Source: Gymnogyps californianus
Taxonomy: Eukaryota > Chordata > Aves > Accipitriformes > Cathartidae
Length of the DNA: 64,000 nt
Direction: 5' to 3'
Assembly (NCBI RefSeq): GCF_018139145.2
Contig: NC_059471.1
Span: 217,453,494 to 217,517,493 of the forward strand
Shown: positions 38,474 to 50,400 of the stretch, piece by piece
How positions within the stretch are numbered: position 1 is the first letter of the stretch
Layout: each line of letters opens with the position of its first letter
Made by a program: the position numbers and the translations under genes
The notes under the pieces: generated by a model
What the model saw: only the letters and a program-made list of their open reading frames with translations
The model's database searches: none
What the model was told of the DNA's origin: nothing

Positions 38474-41400
38474 ATGATTAAGAAGTTTGACAAGAAGGAC
38501 GAGGAGTCCGGTACGGGGCTGGCGGCGGTGCAGAGAGAGCTGAGGGGCGGGCTCAGGGGCGGGCATGGCGGCATGGCCCTGAGGGGAGCGATCGTTAGGC
38601 GCCCAGCGCCTGCCGCGGCCTGTAGCGGCCGCTGAGGTGAGGGAAGGAGTAACGGCCGCTGAGGTGAGGGAAGGAGTAACGGCCGCTGAGGTGAGGAGGG
38701 TAACGGCGCTGAGGAAGGAGGCCTCACCTGCTTTCCGGTGCCCCGGCCTCCCTCGGAGACCCCCCCGGCCCTTCAGGATGGTCCGCGGGCTGTAGGGACT
38801 GCCGCGGGCCCCTTGAGGCCACGCTCGGAGGGAACGGGTTCCCTGCAACTCGGCGGGCTGCAGCTGGTGGTCTCTTCCCGCCCCCGCCGTGGTGAGGACG
38901 AGCGGTGCTTGCAGGACTTGATCGGGATCCGCTCCTTTGCCCGGTAGCGGGGCAGCAGCCGTCCCCACACGCAGACCTTGTGGTTTGGACTGTGTCAGGA
39001 GCGGTTGTGTTTCAGGTACCCGGCGGGCGGGAAAAAAACCATCGCATTAGGCATAGATGTGGTGAGTGAAGCCATCACCTGCACGTTTTCGCTCCACAAA
39101 GTCGCCTGGAAGTTAAGTTCAGGTTGCCTGTAGTAACTGATGCCATCTTGAATTTTCTGTTGCTGCTGCTCGGAGGTCTTCTGATCCACAAGATGTGCCC
39201 AGCTGGGTTGAGTTTCGTTTCATTCTCGGTTTCCTTCTGCTTAGCATGTGAGAGCTGAAGAATAAATTAACTGAAAATGAAAAATTACTGCTGGAGGAAA
39301 AGGGTCCGAAGCAGTAGTGAGGGTTTGAAGGGATTTACGTGTCCATAACACGTGGCTCTGAGAGGTGGTTTCACTGTGAATGTGGATTAGAAGGCTGGTC
39401 TGCTCCGTATGCTGCTGACAGAGAAGTGTCATCTCCAAGAAATTAATTACTCTCAACGGCTGGATCTGGGCTGTTCAAAGGCTGAGGAGTTACAGTATGG
39501 AGATAGTCTAGTGTTAATGATTTTGTGATGTGCAGCGGCCAGACTGTATTTGGAGTTTGCCGAGTAGCCCATTTTAGTGGTGCATTGATCGATATATTCC
39601 TATTTCAGATCCTGATCAGCAGCTCTGTCCTGATGTGTTCAGTGCTTTCTGTGCCCAAAGGAATAAAACCAGGGGACTAGGGGAAAAAAAAAAAAAGAGT
39701 AAATGGTTTTATGTAAAGGAAGTATTAAGGCAAATTTACTAGTAAACACCTCTCCCTTACCTTCCAGCTATGTTGAAAGTGCCCCCCCCTTTTTTTTTTC
39801 TGTAACTCTGAATATACAGCTTAAGAAAGTAGATTCAAAGCTGTTGATGGAGAACATCAGTTAGTCCAAGAGGAATGTCACTGTAGCATTGACGTGTTTT
39901 TGTAAAGTTTAGGGGCTGTTCCTGCATGTTCAGTTCTGTTGGTTTTTGTGAAGAATGCATTTCCTTAACTGAGAGGTCATTTTGTTCCTCAGGTAGTGGC
40001 TCTAATCCTTTCCAGCATTTGGAGAAGAGTGCTGTGCTTCAGGAGGTATGAATAATCATAGTGTAATACTGTTTAACTCTTTCTCCCCCCCTTCAGGAAG
40101 TGTTAGCAGCTTAAGGAAGTTTTATAGTGCAACTCTCGGGAAATGTGAATGGCTAAATTCATATAGTTAATTTAAAATGGCAGGGTATGTAAATTAAGTG
40201 CACGTGAAGTTACTCTATAAGGGGTTTATGTATGGTAATTAGATTACACATGGCTTCTGCCTTCCATGTGGACATGCGGGATATCAGGGTGCTCTTTCTG
40301 AAGACGTGACCTCCCTGTTTTCCTACGCCTGTTCAACGTACTGTGTAATGGGTTTTCCTGCTTCTCTTTGTGTACTCCAAGAATGATTGCAAGTGGTGAG
40401 GTGAACATGTGGTTAAACGATGGGGAATTTTGGTGGGTGCAAAGAGCTATAACTAGGAACTTAATAATTTCAATTTTGTGTTCCTACAGACTAGTGCTAA
40501 GTAGTGTTTGGGCTACAGATGTTATGGAAAGAATTAAGTTGTTATGCTTTTATTTTAAAGTATTTTTGCTAGTTCCAGATGGTAAACTGAGTCGTTGTCC
40601 TTTGTTCACACCACTGCCCATCCAGCAAACTAAACATGCATGAGCTGAATGACAGGAATATGCTCGTTGGGACATATTTTTAGAATGAAAAAAGTTATAA
40701 GCTACTTGGTTGAAAACAAATTGCTTTACTTTTTATGGTGAAAGAGAAATTATTATTGTTGGGTTACACTATAATACAGTATTTATGCTGTGTTTGTAGG
40801 CACGTATCTTTAATGAGACCCCTATAAATCCACGAAGATGCCTGCACATCCTTACCAAGATCCTTTACTTGCTGAACCAGGTAACTGTTATCATTTCTTC
40901 CTAGCCAGAATGAATATTCCTGAGGCTAATTTCTGATAGCTTTCATTGTGAAAGAAGTTTTATACCTCTTCCTGACAGATTTGGAAGGTAGCTTTTAAGG
41001 AGATCAGAAATGGAGTGTTTATGCTGTAGTGTTATGTTCTCCTCTCTGACTTTGCCGCTAAGGTGAGTGAGGTGTTGTCGTGGTTTAACCCCAGCCAGCA
41101 ACTAAGCACCACGCAGCCGCTTCCCCCTTCCCCCTCCCAGTGGGGTGAGGAGGAGGAAAGAAGGGAAAAAAAAAAGTAAAACTCGTGGGTTGAGATAAGA
41201 ACAGTTTAATAACTAAAGTAAAATATAATACTAACAATAGTAATAATGAAATATAATAATAATAATAATGAAAAGGAATATAACAAAAAAGGAGGGGGAG
41301 GAAGGGAAAAAAACAAACAAACAAACAAAAAAACCCCACCAGTGATGCACAATGCAATTGCTCACCACCCACTAACCGATGCTCAGTTAGTTCCCGAGCC

Positions 41401-44400
41401 ACGATCCGCGCCGCCCGGCCAACTCCCCCCAGTTTATATACTGGGCATGACGTTCCATGGTACGGAATATCCCTTTGGCTAGTTCAAGTCAGCTGCCCCG
41501 GCTCTGCTCCCTCCCAGCTCCTTGCACACCTGCTTGCTGGCAGAGCATGGGACACTGAAAAGTCCTTGGCTGAAGATAAGCGCTACTTAGCAACAACTAA
41601 AACATCAGCGTGTTATCAACATCATTCTCACACTAAATCCAAAACACAGCACTGTACCAGCTACTAAGAAGAAAGTTAACTCTGTCCCAGCCGAAACCAG
41701 GACAGGTGTGTGTCACTGAAGCTTTTAAGACCTTTTTCTGCGTGCCAAGTGAGAGCTGCTGGTTGGTCTGTGATCACTGCAGCACTGTGCAATTAAAGAG
41801 CCGCTTGTGTTTGCCCAGCTAAAGTAGGAATAACTGAGGTGAGGTAAGAACATAGGCCAGGAAATGATGAAGTGGAAGGTGTCTTTTTTGTTTGGGGAGA
41901 AATTGGAAGCGTGATAAGGAAGGAGATTTTCTTTAGGTATCCACATAGGTCAGGTTTCCTGCATGTCAGGCAGTATTTAACATAGAGTTACGATCAGTTA
42001 AGAGGGACCTATGCTGTTCAGTCTTAATCGGCACCAGTCATCTTTAAGTAGATCCCTTTTAAGCGGGGGATCCTTCTGGTTTACAAGCACAACACAAAAA
42101 CAACTGCTGACACACTGATGTCAAAAGAGGGAACACAGGCTACTTGACAAACTGTTCCATCGCTGTACCACTGTGGATGGCATTTATATTGAAACCAAGT
42201 AGATAATAGTGGAGAGACTGTTTCTCACACGAGAAGGTCTTCAAAGAAAAGATTCTTCGTGTGTGCGTAGGTATTGTAAGTGGGGGCTGAAAGGTGGAGG
42301 CGGCTAGATAATGACAGTGTTTTTTCTCTCGCTGCTTTTATGCTGTTTTCAGGGTGAACACTTTGGAACCACTGAAGCCACAGAAGCTTTTTTTGCAATG
42401 ACCAGATTATTTCAATCTAATGATGTAAGTACCTAGTGTTTACCGCTTGCTGCCTCCCTGGTTTTGTCTGGATTTGCAGTAGTTACAAGACAGTTGGATA
42501 TTGGGATGTGGGAGGAGGGTGAGGCAAGTACTTCAGAGAACAAGCTCTGCACGCAAAGTACTTGCTGAAGGCAATTCATGGTTTGGAAACAAAAGACTGA
42601 ATAATAACATACGGTTACTTCTACAGGTTGTTTTTGGTGGTGGCATTTTTTTTCTGAGTTGACTTACTGTTGTAAAGAATGTGAATAATGACAGAAAGCC
42701 TTAATATACAAACCAGTATAACTTTATGACTGTTTCTTACACTTGCAAATAATCCCCATCTGCTTAACTCAGAATTTAAAACTTGCCTGTAGATCAAATA
42801 CTGCTATTCCCTAGAACAACTTGCTCTGTTCATGAATCAGCATGGAGTCAAGGGATGAGAACATCCTAAAAATGCTGGATTGAACTGGACTTTGCCTGGT
42901 GTAAAGTCTTTCTCTGATCTCTTTTGCAGAGAGTGTAAGAACTCGGAGGAGTATGCTTCATGTGATGAGTCTCATTAATTTGTGTTAAAAATGAAGTGGC
43001 ACTTTAGGTTTTTGGGGATTTGGGTGAGGAAAGTTGCACATGTAACTTTAAAGATGGAATGAAAATTTTGGAAGTACAGAGTGGTTGAGACCTTTCTCGT
43101 ATCCACGTTTTAGAAAGTAGGGTTTTTTTAAATGTAAATGTGTCATTTGCTTTCAAAGAATTAGTGTCAGTGCTCTTTGCGTATTTCTGTTTTACAATAA
43201 CAGATAGATCAGAGGAAGTTGTTTTTAAAGCTTTCAACTGATAAATGTGAGGCTTCTGCATACAGACGTGATATCACTTCATAATTAACATGGAAATTTT
43301 TTTTCTAGTCGTATCATTTTACAAGATATATATCTCTTATTCTTCTCCTGGTTTGTTTGATAACAGGGAGTAAGGCTGTTATCCAGTTATCAAACATGGT
43401 TTTACTTATGTGCTTATAACTTTGTAGAGAACTGGGGAAGAGGGTGTTCTCTTTGGAGGGTGTTCTCTTTGGAGGGTGTTCTCTTTGGAGGGTGTTCTCT
43501 TTGGAGGGTGTTCTCTTTGGAGGGTGTTCTCTTTGGAGGGTGTTCTCTTGCCTATCTGGATGAGGGGATCAAGTGCACCCTCAGTAAGTTTGCAGGTGAC
43601 GCCAAGTTGGGCGGCAGTGTTGATCTGCTTGAGGGTGGGAAGGCTCTACAGAGGGATCTGGCTGGGCTGGATCGATGGGCCGAGGCCAACTGCATGAGGC
43701 TCAACAAGGCTAAGCGCCGGGTCCTGCACTTGGGTCACAACAACCCCATGCAACGCTACAGGCTTGGGGAAGAGTGGCTGGAAAGCTGCCTGGCAGAAAG
43801 GACCTGGGGGTGTTGGTCTACAGCCAGCTGAATACGAGCCGGCAGTGTGCCCAGGTGGTCAAGGTGGCCAATAGCATCCTGGCTTGTATCAGAAATAGCG
43901 TGGCCAGCAGGACCAGGGAAGTGATTGTCCCCCTGTACTCGGCCCTGGTGAGGCCGCACCTCGAATCCTGTGTTCTGTTTTTGGCACCTCACTACAAGAA
44001 AGAGATTGAGGTGCTGCAGCGCATCCAGAAAAGAGCAGTGAAGCTGGTGAAGGGTCTGGAGAACAAGTCCTGTAAGGAGTGGCTGAGGAACTGGGGTTGT
44101 TTAGCCTGGAGAAAAGGAGGCTGAGGGGAGACCTTCTTGCTCTCTACAACTACCTAAAAGGAGGTTGTAGTGAGGTGGGTGTTGATCTCTTCTCCCAAGT
44201 AACAAGTGATAGGATGAGAGGAAACGACCTCAAGTTGCGCCAGGGAAGGTTTAAATTGGATATTAGGAAAAATTTCTTCACTGAAAGGGTTGTCAAGCAT
44301 TGGAACAGGCTGCCCAGGGAAGTGGTTGAGTCACCATCCCTGGAGGGATTTAAAAGACATGTAGATGCGGTGCTTGGGGACATGGTTTAGTGGTGGACTT

Positions 44401-47400
44401 GGCAGTGTTAGATTAACAGCTGGACTCAATTAACTTAAGGGTCTTTTCCAACCTAAATGATTCTATGATTCTATTTAAAAGTTTATTTAACTTTTAAAGT
44501 TAAATATTTAACTTTTAAGTTTATTTAACTTTTAAAACTTCTAGGAAGTGTTGATTCTTAATTGCCATTGGGTTTAATGGTTTTCTGCAATACACTTTCA
44601 CAGCAAACCCTTAGAAGAATGTGTTACCTTACTATCAAAGAGATGGCCAATATTTCTGAGGACGTCATCATTGTCACAAGCAGGTAGTAGAACCTTCAGA
44701 AAACAGTATCAGAGCTCTGAAGCAAGTAGTTGCATCTTAACGTGTTTGGTTTAGCTGCTATGGTTTTCTGTAATTATGCTTTATAAAGGATACAGCAAGG
44801 AAAAACAAATTGTTCCATGATACAGAGTATGTGTCACCATATGAAATATTGATTTTTTTCCTGCTGTGGTGTTACGCTTTTCTAAAAAAGCCAGAGGCTT
44901 GCTTACAGTTTATCAATTGGTTGCTACTTTGTTTTCTTGTTGGTTGTTGTTTTTTTTTTAAATTATAAACGCTTGATGGTTTTGTGAAAACTTGGGCTGT
45001 GACTTCTGTTTGACTTCGTTGTCAGAGCAGTCAGGGAAAAGCAGAGAAAAGCTCAGTTCAGTCCGCCAACTGAACTATCGATTTTTTTGACTACAGAATA
45101 GACGTTACAGTTGTTGCGAGAGCAAAAATTAGATCTGTGGCATGTGCTAAGCGATAGTTGTTTGGTTTTTTTTTAAAGCTGTTCAGCAAACTAAACTTTG
45201 CTATTATCTAAACCAAAATTTCACATGGTAGAAAGAATAACAACACAAAGAAGGAGAAGGGCTGAGCTAAATAAATCAGGCCTATGGTAAAGTAATATTA
45301 TCGACTATGCATTTTGTAATGGTCTGTATTTCCAGAATCTGATGTTAATAATTTTCAGATAGCTAATTATTAAGAATTGTTTCTAGCCAATACTAGAGCT
45401 TAGCAGTTATGTGGTAACAGCTGGGAGAACAGCTAAATGAGATGAGGTGAATGTCACAAAAGGACCAAGACATGGAGATATTAAAGCAATGTTAACAGGG
45501 TGTCTTTGATTATTTTAGTTTGACCAAAGACATGACAGGGAAGGAGGATGTATACCGAGGCCCGGCCATCAGAGCACTCTGCAGGATCACTGATGTAGGT
45601 ACAAATCACGTCACTGTTGTGGGAGAGATGATGAGTGTATTTAAAATAGAAAAACTACTGTCTTGCAGGGTGTATTCTTATAGTGGTAATGGAAGTGCTG
45701 CTTTAGGGAGGACTGCTCTGAAGCCCTCTGCAGATGTGAGGAGCTCTGTGGAGTTCCTGTAGCACTGTAAACATGGAGTTAGAAGGCAGGAGCTTTGGAG
45801 CTCTGGTTTCTGATCTGAGATTGCTTTGCTGTAGGCTTTGATCATGTCACTGAACCTTCAGGACTGGGCAGCTGATGCTCCTGTCTCCCTTCCAGAACTA
45901 TGTGTTTTCAGAATTAGTTCAGGATTTTTTCTGAGGGCCTTTTGAATATGCTGTGCATGTATTTTTGCTTTATACTGCTTTTATGCTCTGCCTCCAAAGT
46001 ATCAACACTTTTCTTTTTCCCTTTCATAGGGTACAATGTTACAAGCCATTGAGAGATACATGAAGCAAGCCATTGTGGACAAAGTCCCCAGTGTGTCTAG
46101 TTCTGCACTGGTGTCTTCCTTAGTAAGTAAAGCAGTAGATTATTGTAAATCTGTGCATTGTGTTGTGGCTGGGAAGGCTAGTCTGCTGCATTTGTAGCTC
46201 TGCCTGGCCTTTGTTTTGTTCTTTCTTCATCTCCTTTTCCTTTGAGATGACTCTTCATCTCCTCACTGGAAAATAACCAGAAAATAATAGCAATGGAGTT
46301 TCCTTTGTCTCAAGCAGACTCTGTCTTCTCAAACTCCTTCCTTAACGTTCTTTTTAGAGTACATCAGTTGTAATAACGTTAAGCGCAAAGTGCTCAGTCA
46401 TCTCTATGCAGTTAGTGTAGAACATTCATTTCTCTGTGGAGGCGCCTTGTCTGTTTTGAAAAGTCAAGCACACTGGTGACCGTGAAAGTGCTTATCAGTT
46501 TGGTGAGAGTAAGTAGAAACAACCTGTTCTGTGCTGTGGAAGAACTAACATTGATGACTGCGAAAGAGCGTGTGAATTCTGTAACAGGCAATAAAAGCAG
46601 TCCGCTTTGTGCTCTGCAAAAAACAAATCCATGAAATTGCTGCCCTGATAGGACTGCAATTCAAGCTTAGTTTTGCTAATATGCAGTAGGAGGGCAAGAT
46701 GAAGAAGTTCACTGTTTTTTCTCTCCCTTGTTTAGGAGAAAAGGCTGGAAAAGATCTCATTAGGTTAATATTTTTATTAAAGTGGAGAATACAAGTGAAA
46801 GCATGGTAGTCTGAGACTGAGACGTAAGGAAAAACAGTGGTTTATAGGTGCACAGGATAAAGAGACTGGCTGCATTGGTTAAATCAAGAAGGCAGAGCAG
46901 GAGGTAAGAGGTCCAGCTGATGAGGTGGAGTAGAGCCTGTGTTAGGACCCTGAGGGTGCAAACAAAGCTGTATTAATACTGACAATTGAAGTCTTCCTGC
47001 TGGACTAACCATAGGCAGGTGAATTGTCCTAGTATTGTCTTCTGTCCTGTTTGAACATAAAAACTCTCCACGTTACTTTTCTCTTGATTGAAACAAGTGC
47101 ATCCATACAAACTATGTATTTGGGAGTCATTCTTTGTTACCTGTAGTATGCAGCAAAGCCCTAGATTGTCTCAAAGTCTTTAAACTTAAAAACTGAAAAC
47201 AAGGCTCATGGTACTTCACTGTGCTTCTAATGTTAGTTTGTCTGCAGTCTCAATTTGTGGCTTCTTCCAGCATATGATGAAGATCAGTTATGATGTAGTC
47301 AAACGGTGGATCAACGAAGCTCAAGAAGCAGCTTCTAGTGACAACATCATGGTGCAGGTATGTTTGAAGGTGGTTGCCCCAGGAAGCTCTAAACACACTA

Positions 47401-50400
47401 CAGGGTTTTAATGGTATTCTGTGAGTTCTTAAGATAACCTTAGAAAAAGTAACTGGTTTTCCTTTTTCCCTTATTTTTTTAAAAACAAGAATTGTGACTT
47501 GAGGGAAGCGACTCGACTGTTTCAAAAAATCACGAGTTTCTCCGTGATCCCAGCACAAGATTCTTAATTAAGAGCTGGCTCTTTAGTGCAGTCCTCTGCC
47601 CTGCTAACTGTCCTGGTTTCGGCTAGGACAGAGTTAATTTTCTTCCTAGTAGCTAGTACAGTGCTGTGTTTTGGATTTAGTAGGAGAATACTGTTGATAA
47701 CACACTGATGTTTTCAGTTGTTGCTAAGTAGTGTTTATACTCAGTCAAGGATTTTGCAGCTTCTCATGCCGAGCCAGCAAGAAGGCTGGAGGGGCACAAG
47801 AAGCTGGGAGGGGACACCGCCAGGACAGCTGACCCAAACTGGCCAAAGGGATATTCCATACCATATGACATCATGCCCAGTATATAAACTGGGGGAGCTG
47901 GCTGGGAGGGGGGATCGCGGCTCGGGAACTAACTGGGCATCGGTCAACGAGTGGTGAACAATTGCATTGTGCACCACTTGCTTTGTATAGTCTAATCCTT
48001 TTAGTATTATTATTGTCATATTATTATTATCATTATCATTGTTTTTCATTCCTTTCTGTCCTATTAAACTGTCTTTATCTCAACTCACGAGGTTTTTTTT
48101 TTTCCTGATTCTCTTCCCCCATCCCAGGGGTGGGGGGGCAGTGAGCGAGCGGCTGCGCGGTGCTTAGCTGCCGGCTGGGGTTAAACCACGACAGTCCTTT
48201 TTGGCGCCCAACGTGGGGCTCGACGGGTTGAGATAACGACAAATCTGACTGGAATGTGTTAGAACAAATTTGTTATAAACTTACGTTATATTAGTTCAAT
48301 AGTTGCTGGTCACAATGTTGATGTATTTGCTCTCAAAGTTGGTGCACTTATTCTTAAAGGTGCGTTATGTGATACCTTACTTGCAGTATGTGCTCCCTGT
48401 TGTGCTGTTTATCACCCGTGGGAACTGGGCCAGAGTTATCATGTTGTTGTACTTTGTAACACTGGCTTATGATACGATAGAATTGCTGGTCGTGGAACTA
48501 ATCTGGTATTTGTACTCAGCATTGCCGTCACCTCCGTACTTCGGGAGCCGTCTATCAGAAACTATTAATAATTATTATATTATTAATAATGCTTCTGATA
48601 GCTGGGATGCCGCTGACTGTTTCACAGTAGTTGTTGCAGAAGGGCTTTGAATCTGAGTTTTCAAAAAGCTTAAGAAATTATCTCACTGCCTCCCAGAACA
48701 CCAGCATCTCTTGTCTTGGCCTTCAGAAAACTTGCCAGTTGCTACAGGACCACAGAGATTAGCCCAAATATCAGTAAGATATCCATATTAGCAAAATCTT
48801 TGCACAAATATTCCAAACAGCTGTGGAAATGAAAGCGTTCTGTATGTTCAGTCAGTGTTACAGACTACCGATCCGAAACAAGTCTGTAAAATCAGCTTTG
48901 TTCTTGCCCAGTTAGCAGCTTCATTAAGCCTTTCTGTGAATCAGTCTTATGGCAAAAAAACCCAAAACAACTTGGCAAGCAACTAGAAATGTTCCTTTGT
49001 ATTTTAACCATAAATGCCTCGAGGATTTTTGTAAGGTCAGCCGTCATTTAAAGGCCTTGGGATATCCTGGATGTTGAGTGTACCAGAAATGCAAGTGTTA
49101 CTGTGTGGTATAATTTAGTAAGCTGAAGCCTGTGAAGTTCTGACATTTAATGGGGAGAAAAGGGAGTAAGCTAACTTCATGGCTCTTTTGATCTTTAGAA
49201 ATACGTTGAGGCTGTCTTATGGTGGACAGGAAGGGGAAGGAAATACTGCAGATCTTTGTAACTTGTCAGGAAACTCAGATCATTTGAGGTTAGAAGGTAT
49301 TTCTGCTAGGAAACGACATTTATTAGCCCTCTTTTATGTCTTACAGTCTGGCTTTTCCACCTGCAGTGTGTATTCAATACCTGCACATCTCTGTTTCTGA
49401 TTTCCTAGTATCATGCTTTGGGGCTGCTCTATCACCTTAGAAAAAATGATCGCCTTGCCGTTTCCAAGATGCTGAATAAGTTCACTAAATCTGGACTGAA
49501 ATCCCAGTTTGCATACTGCATGCTGATCCGAATTGCAAGCAAACTCTTGAAGGAATCTGAAGAGGGGTAAGTAAGAGGCAGCATGTGAATTACGAAAACC
49601 AATTATAGTTTGAGGTAAACGGTAGCTAGGAAATTGGCATTTTTTAAAGTTTGTGGAAATCTACACACAGACAGAACCGTAGTGTTAAAAATAAAATGCG
49701 GGTAGAAGCAGAATGCTAGACTGAACTGAGTGGTGGTATGTGTGGAAGTTGTGTGGTGGGGTTTGGATTTTTGTTTTGGCACCACACCACCAAAACTTAG
49801 CTGAGAGTAGGATTAAAACTGCAGAATAACCTCTGGAGAGGTTTTATACTTTGTCTACTTAGATGCATTTCAAATGCAATAAGGATCTACCTATATGGTG
49901 GGGATATAAACAAAAGGATCTCTCCTATTCTGATCTCTCATACTAGCAGAGGAGGGTGTAGTTATCTGAGAAACTCGCCTCCTGATGAAATTCTCTTATC
50001 AGTGGAAATTTTGTTAGTGGTATGTGATACATGATTAATAGTAAAGTATTTATTTCTAGAGTGCAGCATTTCTAGCTTGAAGAAGATAATGTAAAGATGA
50101 ATGGAATAACAGCAAATAGAAAGTTTAGAGCTCAAGTGTAAGTTGAGCAGTATGGCAGCGTAGGAAACATGAAAGCCAGTGCATTAGCTGTGCTTTCTGT
50201 CAAGTTCTCAGAAATGCGGTATTAGCGGTTTGTACATAATTCAGCATCACACTGTGAAATGTCTTCTGTTTGTAGCCATGAAAGTCCACTGTTTGACTTC
50301 ATTGAGAGCTGTCTGCGGAACAAGCATGAAATGGTTATTTACGAAGCTGCTTCTGCAATCATCCATCTCCCAAACTGCACAGCCAGGGAGCTGGCGCCGG

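Noticed and set aside
38441..38968. 175-codon minus-strand frame at the COPG2 CpG island
   Set aside because: It is a GC-rich shadow containing the 27-bp repeat. There is no evidence of a divergent gene.
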